NCBI GenBank assembly: GCA_031761405.1
Contig: JASEVX010000001.1
Location: 197,177,706 to 197,241,705, forward strand
Length of the DNA stretch: 64,000 nt
Direction: 5' to 3'
Origin: Serripes groenlandicus
Lineage: Eukaryota; Mollusca; Bivalvia; Cardiida; Cardiidae
Part shown: positions 19,975-30,900 of the stretch, in pieces
Numbering within the stretch: position 1 is the first letter of the stretch
How the letters are laid out: each line of letters begins with the position of its first letter
The notes under the pieces: model-generated
What the model was told of the DNA's origin: nothing
The model's input: only the letters and a program-made list of their open reading frames with translations
Database searches by the model: none
Program-made: the position numbers and the translations under genes

Positions 19975-22312
19975 AATAATTACTCTAAATGCTTAACTCA
20001 CGAAATTGAAAACGAATATTTCGATTAAAAATACATTTATAAGTCAAGAGTTAAAAATAATTATTTTTGTTAAGATATCATGCATTGTGTATTGTGTGAC
20101 CTTTTCTCCGTGATTTAGTGCCTCAACGGTACCCCATCTGCCTCTGATCGTTATTTCAATCTGCTTTATAAATTGTGTTATAGCAAAAGTTCACTTTATC
20201 CAGAAAGGCTCATTTATACCAATAGAATGACTTGCAAAAAGGGATATACATGTATCGCACGCCTATATGTTAGAACGTGGATATACCATACGCCACTAAC
20301 GTAAGTATAGTAAATATCTTTATGAACTATGCGCTCGGAAAATCAACAATAACGCCAGCGAAAATCGTGTTTATTCAGAACAGCCTGCACACCAAAAGAA
20401 ATATTGAAGACTCAGGTTCAGATTGAATTAAATGTGGAAGTCGTTCTACATCTACATTTGAGGCAAATATTATCAATGGCGGATGTTCTTGCAGCAATTC
20501 TTATTGACAACGAGCATAAGTCCACCATGACCGAGGGTTGAAGGTGCAGGACTCAAGACGTGGCGTCCTAGGTTTGATCCCTGCAAATAAGCACATTTTC
20601 CCAATCTTGTCTTAAAAGGTAACCGCTGGAACACGATTACATGTTTGTTCGCCTCGATACAATAACAAGACTGTTGCAAATGGCCGAACATCTATAATAT
20701 AAATGATTACCTCATTCAGATATAAAATAAAAAATCCCTTCTCATTCTGATGCATCTCAAAGCTGTCACTTAATTCATTTCCCTCCATCAGTGAAAAACA
20801 CAAAGTGTTAAAAATATAAGCATTAAAAAATACATGCTTTTACCACTAATTAATTGTCCAAAAGTTGATAGCATGTTACTTCCATGTCTATCATCAAAGG
20901 TAAACTAGTTTGAACAACAGGGACACGAATGAATGAATGTATATTGTTTTATGGCGCATCGACAGCTAAGGTCATTTAGCGCGCAATTAAATTTAATTAT
21001 TCATGATCCCTGGGTAAATAAACCAGTACTAGGCTAGAAAATGTGCCTTGCCCAAGGGCACTCCATTATGACCGTAGTGTCGCGACTGGGGATCGAACCC
21101 GAAAGGGACACGAGGGCACTAAATTGTTAACCTGAGTAATATTAGAACTTAATGTGGTCAAGGGAAATGAGCATTGACCCTTGATGGCCATGATTTTCAA
21201 CAGGCTAGATTAATTTGAACAGTATTGGAAAAGCGTCACTCGAGGATCAATTATGACATTATATTCAAATTGGGTTATTTGGATTTGTTTTGTTAAAAGT
21301 TTAAACGTGATACGCATATGTTGGAAACAAGTAACTTCAACATGCGGGATGTTTTGCAACCTAACGGCATTTGAACAGTTTTGGCAGAAGCTCACCAATG
21401 GAACATTTATGTCAATTGTTTTAAAGCAGGGCAGCACCTTTGGACAAGGAGTTTTTTTCACTATATACAAAATAGAAAAAAATAACCGCGCAACCTGATT
21501 GCCATGTTTTATAACGGTTCGAATTAATCCGAAAAAATATAGTTGGAAGAGGGTCAACAAAGGAACTTTTGGGTCAACCTATTATCAAATAACATAAGTA
21601 CTTTTGGACCAGAAGATTTTCAAAAGTTCCAAATATGAAACATATTGTTAGCTCCTGTGAACTATTTATGCAATAAACCGTACCTATTTGAACAATTTGA
21701 AAGAGGATTACCCAAGAATCAATCTTAATCACAATGTAAACATTTCTTTTGAGAGTATTTGTTATTTAAAAAATAATTGATGGCGGAAGGACAGCGAGGC
21801 AATGGGCATAATGCAATGCACGCTAATAGCTCATCATTAGCACGATGTGCTTTAGGTGACATAAACAAATAAGTAGCGAGTCAAGATTAAAAATGTAAGA
21901 TCCACAGTCTAGATATCAAATAGTAATTTAAAAAATAAATAAAGTGTACTAGTACCTCCATATTTGATTTTTAGATTTGATAAGGGGTAATTATTGATAA
22001 ATATTTGAGTGATAACAAGTTAACAGCATTTACTAAGTCTCGAAATTCAAGACAACTTGGCTTGTTCGTAAAGAATCATTTAGGAAAAAGCACCATGGAG
22101 GTCTTATATCGCTCATCTGTTTTTATAAAACTTCAATAAATGTCAAATACTTAGGTTGAACTATGAGGTACTGCAGTTGACAATGATACAAATTGCCTAA
22201 TACATTAATTATGAAGTTATGGTTTGATATAGTTTTGTTCTGCTGAGTTACATTAGCTATAGGTACGAGTACAATATATTTACAATACAAAACATGTGTC
22301 CCAGGATTTGAG
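19975..22312. other. Intergenic, little recognised
   Basis: Apart from the SINE at 20940-21105 I see no gene. A 116-codon - strand frame (21210-21560) and an overlapping + strand frame lack family features and splice context. Confidence 0.4.
20940..21105 (-). mobile_element. tRNA-derived SINE, family 3, reverse copy
   Basis: CCTGGGTAAATAAACCAGTAC then TAGGCTAG matches the complement of the 54.6 kb copy; B box complement GGGGATCGAACCCG at about 21086. Confidence 0.65.
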
Positions 22313-22942
22313 GCATTTAGTTTAGGAGGAGTAGTGCTTACAAGAAATGTGGAGGTATGTGCACAAGAGTCCCTCGCAGGTAACCTGTAAGTTGAATTAT
22401 CTCCCCTTGGAAGAATCTGAGGCGTATGATATTCCTTCATGCATATCTACATATGATGTGTAACCTTCGTGTAAAGTTTGAACCAAATCCATTAAGCCGT
22501 TTAGAAGGAGTCCCTCGCAGGTAACCTCTAAGTTAAATTATCTCCCCTTGGAAGAATCCGAGGCGTATGATCTTCCTTCATGCATATCTACATATGATGT
22601 GTATCCTTCATGTAAAGTTTGAACCAAATCCATTGAGCCGTTTAGGAGGAGTAGTGCTTACAAGAAATGTGGAGGTATGTGCACAGGATGTCCCTCGCAG
22701 GTAACCTCTAAGTTGAATTATCTCCCCTTGGAAGAATCCGAGCCGTATGATCTTCCTTCATGCATATCTACATATGATGTGTAACCTTCATGTAAAGTTT
22801 GAACCAAATCCATTGAGCCGTTTAGGAGGAGTAGTGCTTACAAGAAATGTGGACATACGGACAGACAGACAGACGGACAGACAGGGTGATTCCTATATGC
22901 CCCCCCCCCCCCCCCCCAAACTTTGTTTGCGGGGGGTATAAC
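22313..22942 (+). mobile_element. Pearl-like element, family D-related
   Basis: Three tandem units (CCCTCGCAGGTAACCT at 22371, 22511 and 22692; basic period about 181, second unit shortened by about 40) are followed by a GACAGACAGACGGACAGACA tract, an 18-base C run (22900-22917), and TTTGCGGGGGGTATAAC. The right end matches the inverted left end of the 4.4 kb element. Confidence 0.5.
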
Positions 22943-23293
22943 AATTGAGTACCAACAAAAAAGGGTTAGAATGAGTAATAACAGCGCTATTGTTCGGCAA
23001 ATTCTTAAATGAGCGGTGGTCTAGTGAAATTAACATTAGCGTATTTATTACACATGTGGCAAAAGCCATTCCCCCGTTTCTATCATAAAGGATCTTAATA
23101 TATAGATATACTGCTCCAGAGAAGTTTTTTTAAACCTCCTATGACTTATTCGCTAATAATTGAGAGCCAAGTCAGACGTTTTTGCAGAGTCCCGCTTATG
23201 TTTATCATGATAAACATGTTGTATTGACCTGACACTAAAAGAAACACAGTATTGCTGCTTTTTTATCAGGGTTGTTGTCACCAGCATAACGTT

Positions 23294-23405
23294 TCAGACG
23301 CCTAAACTTGGTAAAATATCTTCAGGAATGGGAACTTCGTCGTAAGCGATGCTGTCATCGTGCTCTTCATTATCATCCCAACAAACACCGCATACATCAC
23401 ATATC
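23294..23405 (-). CDS. Candidate terminal exon of an unrecognised acidic, Cys-rich protein
   Basis: On the - strand a strong acceptor (pyrimidine-rich tract, then CTTCTTCCAG) precedes 23405. The exon reads ICDVCGVCWDDNEEHDDS then IAYDEVPIPEDILPSLGV and stops at TGA (23296-23294). Composition (acidic, Pro-rich end) and the CDVCGVC motif look coding rather than random. The C-G-V-C core recalls Cys-rich segments such as those of ADAMTS-type proteins, but this is too short for a family call. AATAAA on the same strand lies near 23043-23048, about 250 bases downstream. Upstream exons should lie above 23405, beyond the minisatellite; none was recognised. Confidence 0.4.
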
Positions 23406-23540
23406 CTGGAAGAAGACAATAAACAATTCAAAGTAAGTCAGAGGTCACTTCAAATGTCATAAGTTCAAACAGTTTGGATCATTTGTCTTTGTCCATATTT
23501 ATTATAGCAGACAATATAAGGTCAATGTTAAGGTCATAAT

Positions 23541-25012
23541 ATCAAACGCTTTTGAAACAATTTGTGGGAGTCTCATGAGAACAATTATGGTTCTAAACAA
23601 TTTGTGGGAGTCTCAGGAGAACAATTATGATCATAAACAAGTTGTGGGAGTCTCAGGAGAACAATTATGATCATAAACAAGTTGTGGGAGTCTCAGGAGA
23701 ACAATTATGATCATAAACAAGTTGTGGGAGTCTCAGGAGAACAATTATGATCATAAACAAGTTGTGGGAGTCTCAGGAGAACAATTATGATCATAAACAA
23801 GTTGTGGGAGACTCAGGAGAACAATTATGACCCTAAACAATTTATGGGAGACTCAGGAGAACAATTATGACCCTAAACATTGTGTGTGAGTATATGGAGA
23901 ACAATTATGGCCCTAAACAATTTGTGGGAATCTCAGGAGAACATGTATGACCCTAAACTATTTGTGGGAGTCTCAGGAGAACAATTATGACCCTAAACAT
24001 TGTGTGTGAGTCTATGGAGAACAATTATGGCCCTAAACAATTTGTGGGAATCTCAGGAGAACAATGTATGACCCTAAACAATGTGTGGTAGTCTCAAGAG
24101 AACATTTATGACCCTTAACAATTTGTGGGAGTCTCATGACAAAAATTATGACCCTTAACAATTTGTGGGAGTCTCATGACAACAATTATGACCCTAAACA
24201 ATTTGTTGGAGTCTCTGGAGAACAATTATGACCCTAAACAATTTGTGCGAGTCTCAGGAGAACGATTATAACCCTTAACAATTTGTGCGAGTCTCAGGAG
24301 AACAATTATAACCCTAAACAATTTGTGGGTCTCAGGAGAACAATTATGACCATAAACAATTTGTGGGAGTCTCAAGAGAACAATTATGACCCTTAACAAT
24401 TTGTTGGAGACTCAGGTGAACAATTATGACCCTAAACAATTGGTGGGTCTCAGGAGAACAATTATGATCCAAACAATGTGTGGGTCTCAGGAGAACAATT
24501 ATGACCCTAAACAATTAATTTGTGCGAGCCTCAGGAGAACAATTATGACCCTAAACATTGTGTGCGAGTTTCAGGAGAACAATGAAGACCCTTAACAATT
24601 TGTGGGAGTCTCAGGAGAACAAGTATGACCCTAAACAATGTGTGGGAGACTCAAGAGAACAATTATGACCCTAAACAATGTGTGGGAGTCTCATGGGAAC
24701 GAGTATGACCCTAAATAATGTGTGTGAGTCTCAGAAGAATATATATGATCCTCAAAAATTTGTGGTAGTCTCAGGAGAACAATTATGACCCTAAACAATG
24801 TGTAGGAGTCTCGGATGAACAAGTATGACCCTAAACAATGTATGGGGATCTCAGGAGAGCAATTATGACCCTAAATAATTAGTGGGAGTCTCAGGAGATC
24901 AAGTATGATCCTAAACAATTTGTTGGAGTCTGATGAGAACGATTATGACCCTAAACAATATGTGGGAGTCTCGGAAGAACAATTATGACCCTAAACAATT
25001 TGTGGGAGTCTC
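23541..25012. repeat. 40-bp minisatellite, about 36 units
   Basis: Units of the type ACAATTATGACCCTAAACAA then TTTGTGGGAGTCTCAGGAGA. The left third holds near-identical units (AAACAAGTTGTGGGAGTC); the right part is more diverged. It lies upstream (- strand) of the candidate exon at 23294-23405. Confidence 0.9.
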
Positions 25013-25396
25013 CAGACGAACACCAAAATTTACCCGACAAACACCAACATTTTCCAGACGAACACACACTCCCACCAGACCTACACCAAATATTACCAGG
25101 CGAAAACCAGAAAACATCCCAACCAGACCAACGCCAGTGCCAGTACCAAACCTACATCAAAACTTACAAGACGAACACCAACATATACCAGACAAACACC
25201 AAAATATACCAGACAAAACAAACACCAAAATATACCAGACAAACAACAAAAGTATACCAGACAAACACAAAAATATACCAGACAAACATGGAAATATACC
25301 AGACAAACACCAATATATACCAGACAAACATGGAAATATACCAGACAAACACCAATATATACCAGACAAACATGGAAATATACCAGACAAACAGCA
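25012..25396. repeat. 21-bp minisatellite adjoining the 40-bp array
   Basis: Units built on CCAGACAAACACCAATATA, degenerate at the left and regular from about 25250, alternating CACCAATATA and CATGGAAATA. Open frames on both strands through it are repeat artefacts. Confidence 0.85.
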
Positions 25397-25483
25397 ATTA
25401 GTAGGTGGCGGTCTCGATCGTCCTAATAATATTATGTTTATGAAAACAGACAGAGTTATTACACTCGTCGTTTTCTTAATTTT

Positions 25484-25738
25484 TTAACAATCATATAGAC
25501 GCTTTCCGACTCCTCTGCAGCAGACGCCTATTTATAAACATAGTGACAAAAGAATAAATTGCACAAAACGTGCAATTTCTCCTTTTGCCACAATGTTTTC
25601 CACTTTTAGTCATAGGTTATCCCAGAGACATATATATATTTCTCAGGTTATCCATTCAATTATAAAGATTTTCTATTTGTTGGCAAAACATGTTCAATGT
25701 CGTCTGCTGCAGAATTGTCGTATGAGGTAAAGGGTTAA
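25484..25738 (-). mobile_element. TTAA MITE, young subfamily
   Basis: It abuts the end of the 21-bp minisatellite region. Left end is decayed; right end GAGGTAAAGGGTTAA. Central hairpin GCACAAAACGTGC. A ~28-base internal duplication contains GGTTATCC. Confidence 0.75.
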
Positions 25739-26578
25739 TACTTACCGAACTAAAAACATCAGAGAAATATATCGAAGAATATATATCAAACGGCATTTGA
25801 AAAATATTGTGGAAAAGGGAGAAGTCACCTATTGAAAGCATTGACTTGTTTAAGTTAATTGAGATTTTCCAATTTTTTGTTCAGTTTTATCACGGCGGAC
25901 ATCTTACCGATCTATGTCTTATATGGCTTTTTCGCAAACATATGTTCCTCCCATATACCAAGGACGTAGATAAGGCCCTCTTACTTTTTTTCTACATTCA
26001 TGCATATACGTATAAATACCATCATACATACACACGGAATGGCGCTAGTCAGAATGAATTTGTCGATCGCAGTAAAGACATATTTGTCCCAGTCTGATAT
26101 CGATCTCTCTACCCCAGTCTTTGCGAAATGCATCATTCTTTCAGTCCTAATTTCCATGGAATGGTCCTAAGTTGTTAAACAAAGACATGAAAAATGAATT
26201 TAGTCAAAAGATTCTGTGAAATATGCTTCCCTTGACATGTGTCCGAGTCTGGATTCGATCTCTCTTCCCCTCTCGACATAAGTCCGAGTCTTGATTCGAA
26301 CTCGCTACCACTTGGTTAACGGGTTCTCGTGATTAACAGCCCCATGGACAATGAATTCGCGTTTTATTTTATAAATACGAATAAGAGTATAGTTATCGAT
26401 TTTCAAACATTGTTCTAAAAACGTTTTTGGGATGTTTGTTATCCATATATGTTCATTTTGATTTAGGTACACTGTTTCAAAGCAAGACAAATAAAAATGT
26501 GGAAGCAAAAGGGTCACGAATGGCATTGTGGACGAAAGGCCAATCGTACTGACCTCTGACCCCAGGTAGACAAAACAA
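25739..26578. other. Upstream of tetraspanin, no firm gene
   Basis: A - strand frame (26526-26305, starting MPFVTLLLPHFY) and a - strand donor-like CG|GTAAGT at 25745 hint at a divergent transcript, but neither connects to a convincing exon chain. Confidence 0.3.
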
Positions 26579-26735
26579 AGATGGCGTCGTTTTGACGATT
26601 TTATTGAAAACCAATAAGTTTGAAAGGTAGTTAGTTCTAAATCGCGTTATGATATATATTTGTATTTTCGTCTATTTGGTAGAATAGTAACAGTTGTATA
26701 TAATTATCGTATACACTATTTATAGATTTTCACAG
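26579..26735 (+). promoter_or_regulatory. Candidate tetraspanin promoter and non-coding first exon
   Basis: AAGATGGCG, a YY1-type motif often found at metazoan start sites, begins near 26579. A strong donor, CACAG|GTAAG, follows at 26735/26736. The next good acceptor is TTATTTTCAG at 27850, 66 bases before the tetraspanin ATG at 27917. The simplest reading is a 5'UTR exon ending at 26735 spliced to an exon starting at 27851. This is inference only; no transcript evidence is available. Confidence 0.4.
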
Positions 26736-26974
26736 GTAAGAAGTAATGGGGATTTTCTGAGCGTACTTTTAAATGACACTTGGTAGATTATTTTTTGGGG
26801 TTGGGTATCAAACTGGGAGGAATAAACACTACAAAGAGTCTAAGAGACACAATTTATTCGCTTAAATCTGTTGACGGTTATATATTTGATTTATATTTCT
26901 AAGTGTAATGAAAGTATTCTAATCTACTCCCTAGTAAATGCAGAAATCCCTCTTAATAAGTCTTATGTCTTTGT

Positions 26975-27175
26975 TAAATCCTTTCACATCTGCAGCAAAT
27001 ACCTTTGAAAATATGGAAATATGTCAATGAAAGTGGAATTATAGTATAGGATTGAATACATATTGACACAAGTAGATACCCCTCATTATAAATTGGAAAT
27101 TTCTCCTTTTACAACAATGTTTTCAAAATAGTCTTTTGCAGATGCATCCGAAAATTTCTAAAGATGAAATTTAAA
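26975..27175 (+). mobile_element. TTAA MITE, decayed
   Basis: TTAAATCCTTTCACATCTGC at the left and TTTTCAAAATAGTCTTTTGC near the right; in the presumed first intron of the tetraspanin gene. Confidence 0.45.
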
Positions 27176-27441
27176 AATAATGAAAAAAAAAAATGTGTTC
27201 TGTTACTGTAGAGTGGCCAGGCCTGATAACAATTTCAGAGGCACACACGAATCTCTGAGAACAATAACATTACTTTCGATTATACACACCATTAATTTAG
27301 AAATTTAAAATACTGCATAGTGATTATGTAGTCTCAATATATCGCCGTCACATATTGAATTGTAACAGGATGCGAACAGTCAAAATAAAAAATCGCATTC
27401 CTAGTACAGAAACCTGGACTAAGTGATTATGGTATTTTTTG

Positions 27442-27650
27442 TTAACCCTTTTCTCCATATAGATGCTTTCTGATGCCTCTGCAGCAGATGGCTTTTTAAA
27501 AACATAGTGACAAAAGGAGCAATATCTCCCTTTGCCACAATGTTTTCCACTTTAAGTCATAGGTTATCCATTCAATTATAGAGATTTTCTAATTTGTTTA
27601 CACAAAATACGTTCAAAGTTGTCTGCTGCAGAATTGTCGTATGAGGAAAA
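27442..27650 (-). mobile_element. TTAA MITE, young subfamily, right end lost
   Basis: TTAACCCTTTTCTCCATATAG at the left; the right end stops after GTCGTATGAGGAAAA without TTAA. It lies in the presumed first intron of the tetraspanin gene. Confidence 0.75.
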
Positions 27651-27916
27651 TCTGATAGTGTATACAATAGAATGGGGTCTAAACAATTCTACCTTGTTGT
27701 CGAGAAATGGCTGTAAGATCTGTGCATCAAGGAAATGGTTTGTGAACAAAATGACTAATTAGTCAGTCTCAAACTTATGAAATTGTCTAAATACTCTTTA
27801 AGTTTATCTTACAACCTATTACTCATTTTTGTTTATTTTGTTATTTTCAGATATGATCTTATTCTGTAGAAGCTTGTTTATGTAAGTGACAGAGCAGACC
27901 TGTTTCTAGGTTCACA

Positions 27917-30900
27917 ATGGGGTCGGGCCAGGGTAATCAAAAAGGACCTGTGTACCGATTTGTTAGATATGTGTTCATCAGCTTCAACATCCTAGTTTGG
28001 GTAAGTACAATTGTACGTAGGTTTGAGGCCTAGTTCAGTAGTTGTACTGGTCTATCTCAGCCAGTGGTCAAAATTGAGATTTGAGACAGCTCATTTTTCT
28101 TGAATCTGTAAAGGAAAGGGCCCGGGATGAAATGAATGGACTCAAATTATTTTTCTAATTGTTATGTTATATACCTTGAGACCTTGATGTTAGGTGATCA
28201 TTTTTTAAGCATAAGCCTGCGTTGCTACAAACTGAGCAACCATCCATAAGAAAATTTTACGTCGTTGTAAAAAAGTTGCATACCTTCTGTCATTCTATTT
28301 TTTCAGTTACTCGGGTTTGGAGTTTTGACAGTTGGTGTTTGGATGCATGTGAATCAAGCCCTGTATTCCAACTTGCTGCCAAACTCATCATTTCTTGGAG
28401 CCACAGTGCTGGTCATTTGTATTGGTGCCATAACATTGATTGTTGGATTTTGTGGGTGTTGCGGAGCAATATTGGAATCTCAGTGCATGCTTATCACAGT
28501 AAGTTGTTTTCTTTTGTGGCACATGCCTTCAAATAGTTCTTTGAACAATTCAGCTCGTTATCGCTTCCCACCCAGGGGTGGCGAAATCCATTGTCCGTAT
28601 TGCCCAGCTTGTCCCAGAGCATGTACGGACAAGTGAAATTTTGTAGGGATTTACTATATAAATATTATACGGACAAGTGCAAAATAGCATTTTGAAAAAA
28701 CGGACAAGTAAGTCAAAATCATATTTCGCCACCCCTGCCACCTAGACGCATCTATAGCAGAAGACTTTTGAAAACATCTTGACAAAAGGAGAAATTGCTC
28801 GAAACAAGCAATTTCTCCTCTTGCCACATTGTTTTCCACTTTTTTCAGTTTGAGTAGACATTTTCATTGTCGTCTGGCTGCAGATTTGCTGCATGTGGGT
28901 TAATGCCTGTATTAGTGCCTGATGATAACCTTTTGTTTACATATTCTCAAATTCATGAATATGCACATTAGAAAAAAATGCTGATTTTAGACAATAATCA
29001 AGAAATTCTGACCTAGCAGGTTCAAAGTGTTTTACAGTATAAAACCTCATCAATATTAACCCTTTCCCTCGTACAAAATTCTGCAGCAGACGACTTTGAA
29101 CGTAATTTGACAAAAAGTAGAAAATCTCTATAATTAAATGGATAACCTATGACTAAAAGTGGAAAATATTGTGACAAAAGGAGAAATTGCTCGTTTTGAG
29201 CAATTTCTTCTTTTGTCACTATGTTTTCAAAAAGCCGTCTGCTGCAGAGGCGTCAGAAAGCATTTATATGAGGGAAAGGTTAAACATATTCAGGATCAGC
29301 AGACAGGTTTTTGAAACATTGTGGCATATGGAAAAAAATGCTCAAAATGAGAAATTTGTTCTTTTACCATAATGTTAATTACTCTTTTCAATAACAACAT
29401 TCGTCATAGATACTCGTCATAATGTTCACCTAGTTTCTTTTCAAAGTGTGCTGCAGATTTTGTTGACGTGGGAAATGGTTAAGTCATGAAAACTGTTCAG
29501 CAGCATTTTAAGAATAGTATGGATTCATAGCATATAAATAGATGCACAGTATAACAGGAAAAATGATTGCTAAGATATTATCAATTTTCATTGGTTTCCT
29601 TTAGCTCAAATATTGTTTATCTTTGTTCAACTATGAAACAATATTCAGCAAACAATTTCAGATATGAGCAATCTCACAGAGAAAACTAACATTGTGGACT
29701 CGGCGTAAAGTATCGACCCGGATCAGCCTAAGCATGCTGCACAGGCTAACTCGACAGAAACTTTTCGTCTCCTGTGGAGGCTGATCTGGGTCGAAACATT
29801 ACGCAGTGGCCGGCATACTGTTGGTCTTCTCGAGGGACGGCTCAAATATCTTTTCAAACTTATGGAACATCGTTATAAATGAAAGTCGATCTACAATTAA
29901 TGATTTAGAATATAATTTAAAATATTGTGGAGAAAGGATAAATTGCTCATCATGAGCAATTATACCTTACATACATATCATTAATCTGTAGCTTTGAAAA
30001 TATCTAAGCAACCATAGAAAAAAACTTAACAAATAATTTTATCAATGAATTGAGCTGAAAACATTGTGGCAAATTGTTCTTTATAATAAAAGCAATTTTT
30101 TCCCTGTTGCTTCAATGATTGCAAGAGTCTTCTGCAAATGCATCAATATTTTTGTTTGTATGTGACGAAAGTATAAGATTAAATAAGGGTTTGCTCTGAT
30201 TCTTCCAGAATTTGTTGTCTTGTTTCTGAAAGAGATGTAACATAGATCTATACCTGTAATTAAGTCACTGCCTTATAGTGATCATGTTACTGTTAGTAGT
30301 CATACATGCTTTTCTGTTTATTTCTATTTTCAGTATTTTTCATTAGTTTTGATCATATTTTCCCTAGAAGTCTCAGCTACAGCTGTATGTTTGGCTTATA
30401 AACAAGAGGTGAGTGAACTGATTTTAGTTAAACTTATATTAAACCTTTTAACTAATGGTTTATTCAAATGTTTCAAAATTGAATATTAATCTCAATTTCC
30501 TTCTTGGTTATTTAAAGGGTTCTGCTTCTAAATAACGGTTTAACCCATTCCCACTTGCAGAGGCATTTTGATGCATCAGCAGTAGGCTATATTTGAATAC
30601 ATTGTTTACTAATTCTTTTTCTGCAGATTTTTTGTATGTGGGAAACGTATAATTCAGTTAAACCATTTCTCAAATACAACAAATCTGTAGTAGAATGCTT
30701 TGTAAACGTTTCACCACGAATATCTCATTTGCCCTCAGCCTTGATGGTGTAGTTGTAAGAAAACTTGAGACCGGGTTCAATACTAGGTTCTGGTTTTGGT
30801 CTATCTCATTGGCTCTCAGCCTTGGAGGTGAAGTTGTTAGAGCATCTGCCCAGCAGAGAACCGGAGACCGGGTTCAATTCAATGTTCAATGTCCTCTCTC

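Noticed and set aside
21210..21560. 116-codon - strand frame
   Set aside because: No recognisable motif; an overlapping open frame on the other strand shows the stretch is merely stop-poor.
12441..25396. CRISPR-like regular repeats
   Set aside because: Units are directly contiguous without unique spacers and the genome is clearly animal.
25157..25397. Two 77-codon - strand frames that look like hydrophobic repeats
   Set aside because: Complement of the 21-bp minisatellite; an artefact of a unit length divisible by three.
24933..25487. 184-codon + strand open frame
   Set aside because: It runs through the 40-bp and 21-bp minisatellites; repeated Q-T-N-x-I units are translated repeat with no independent coding sign.
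25746..25790. - strand exon ending at a perfect GTAAGT donor (MPFDIYSSIYFSDV)
   Set aside because: No acceptor or plausible partner exon; neighbouring sequence resembles decayed MITE.
26305..26526. 73-codon - strand frame starting MPFVTLLLPHF
   Set aside because: The hydrophobic start is suggestive, but codon use and the AT-rich remainder look random, and no exon chain links it to 23294-23405.
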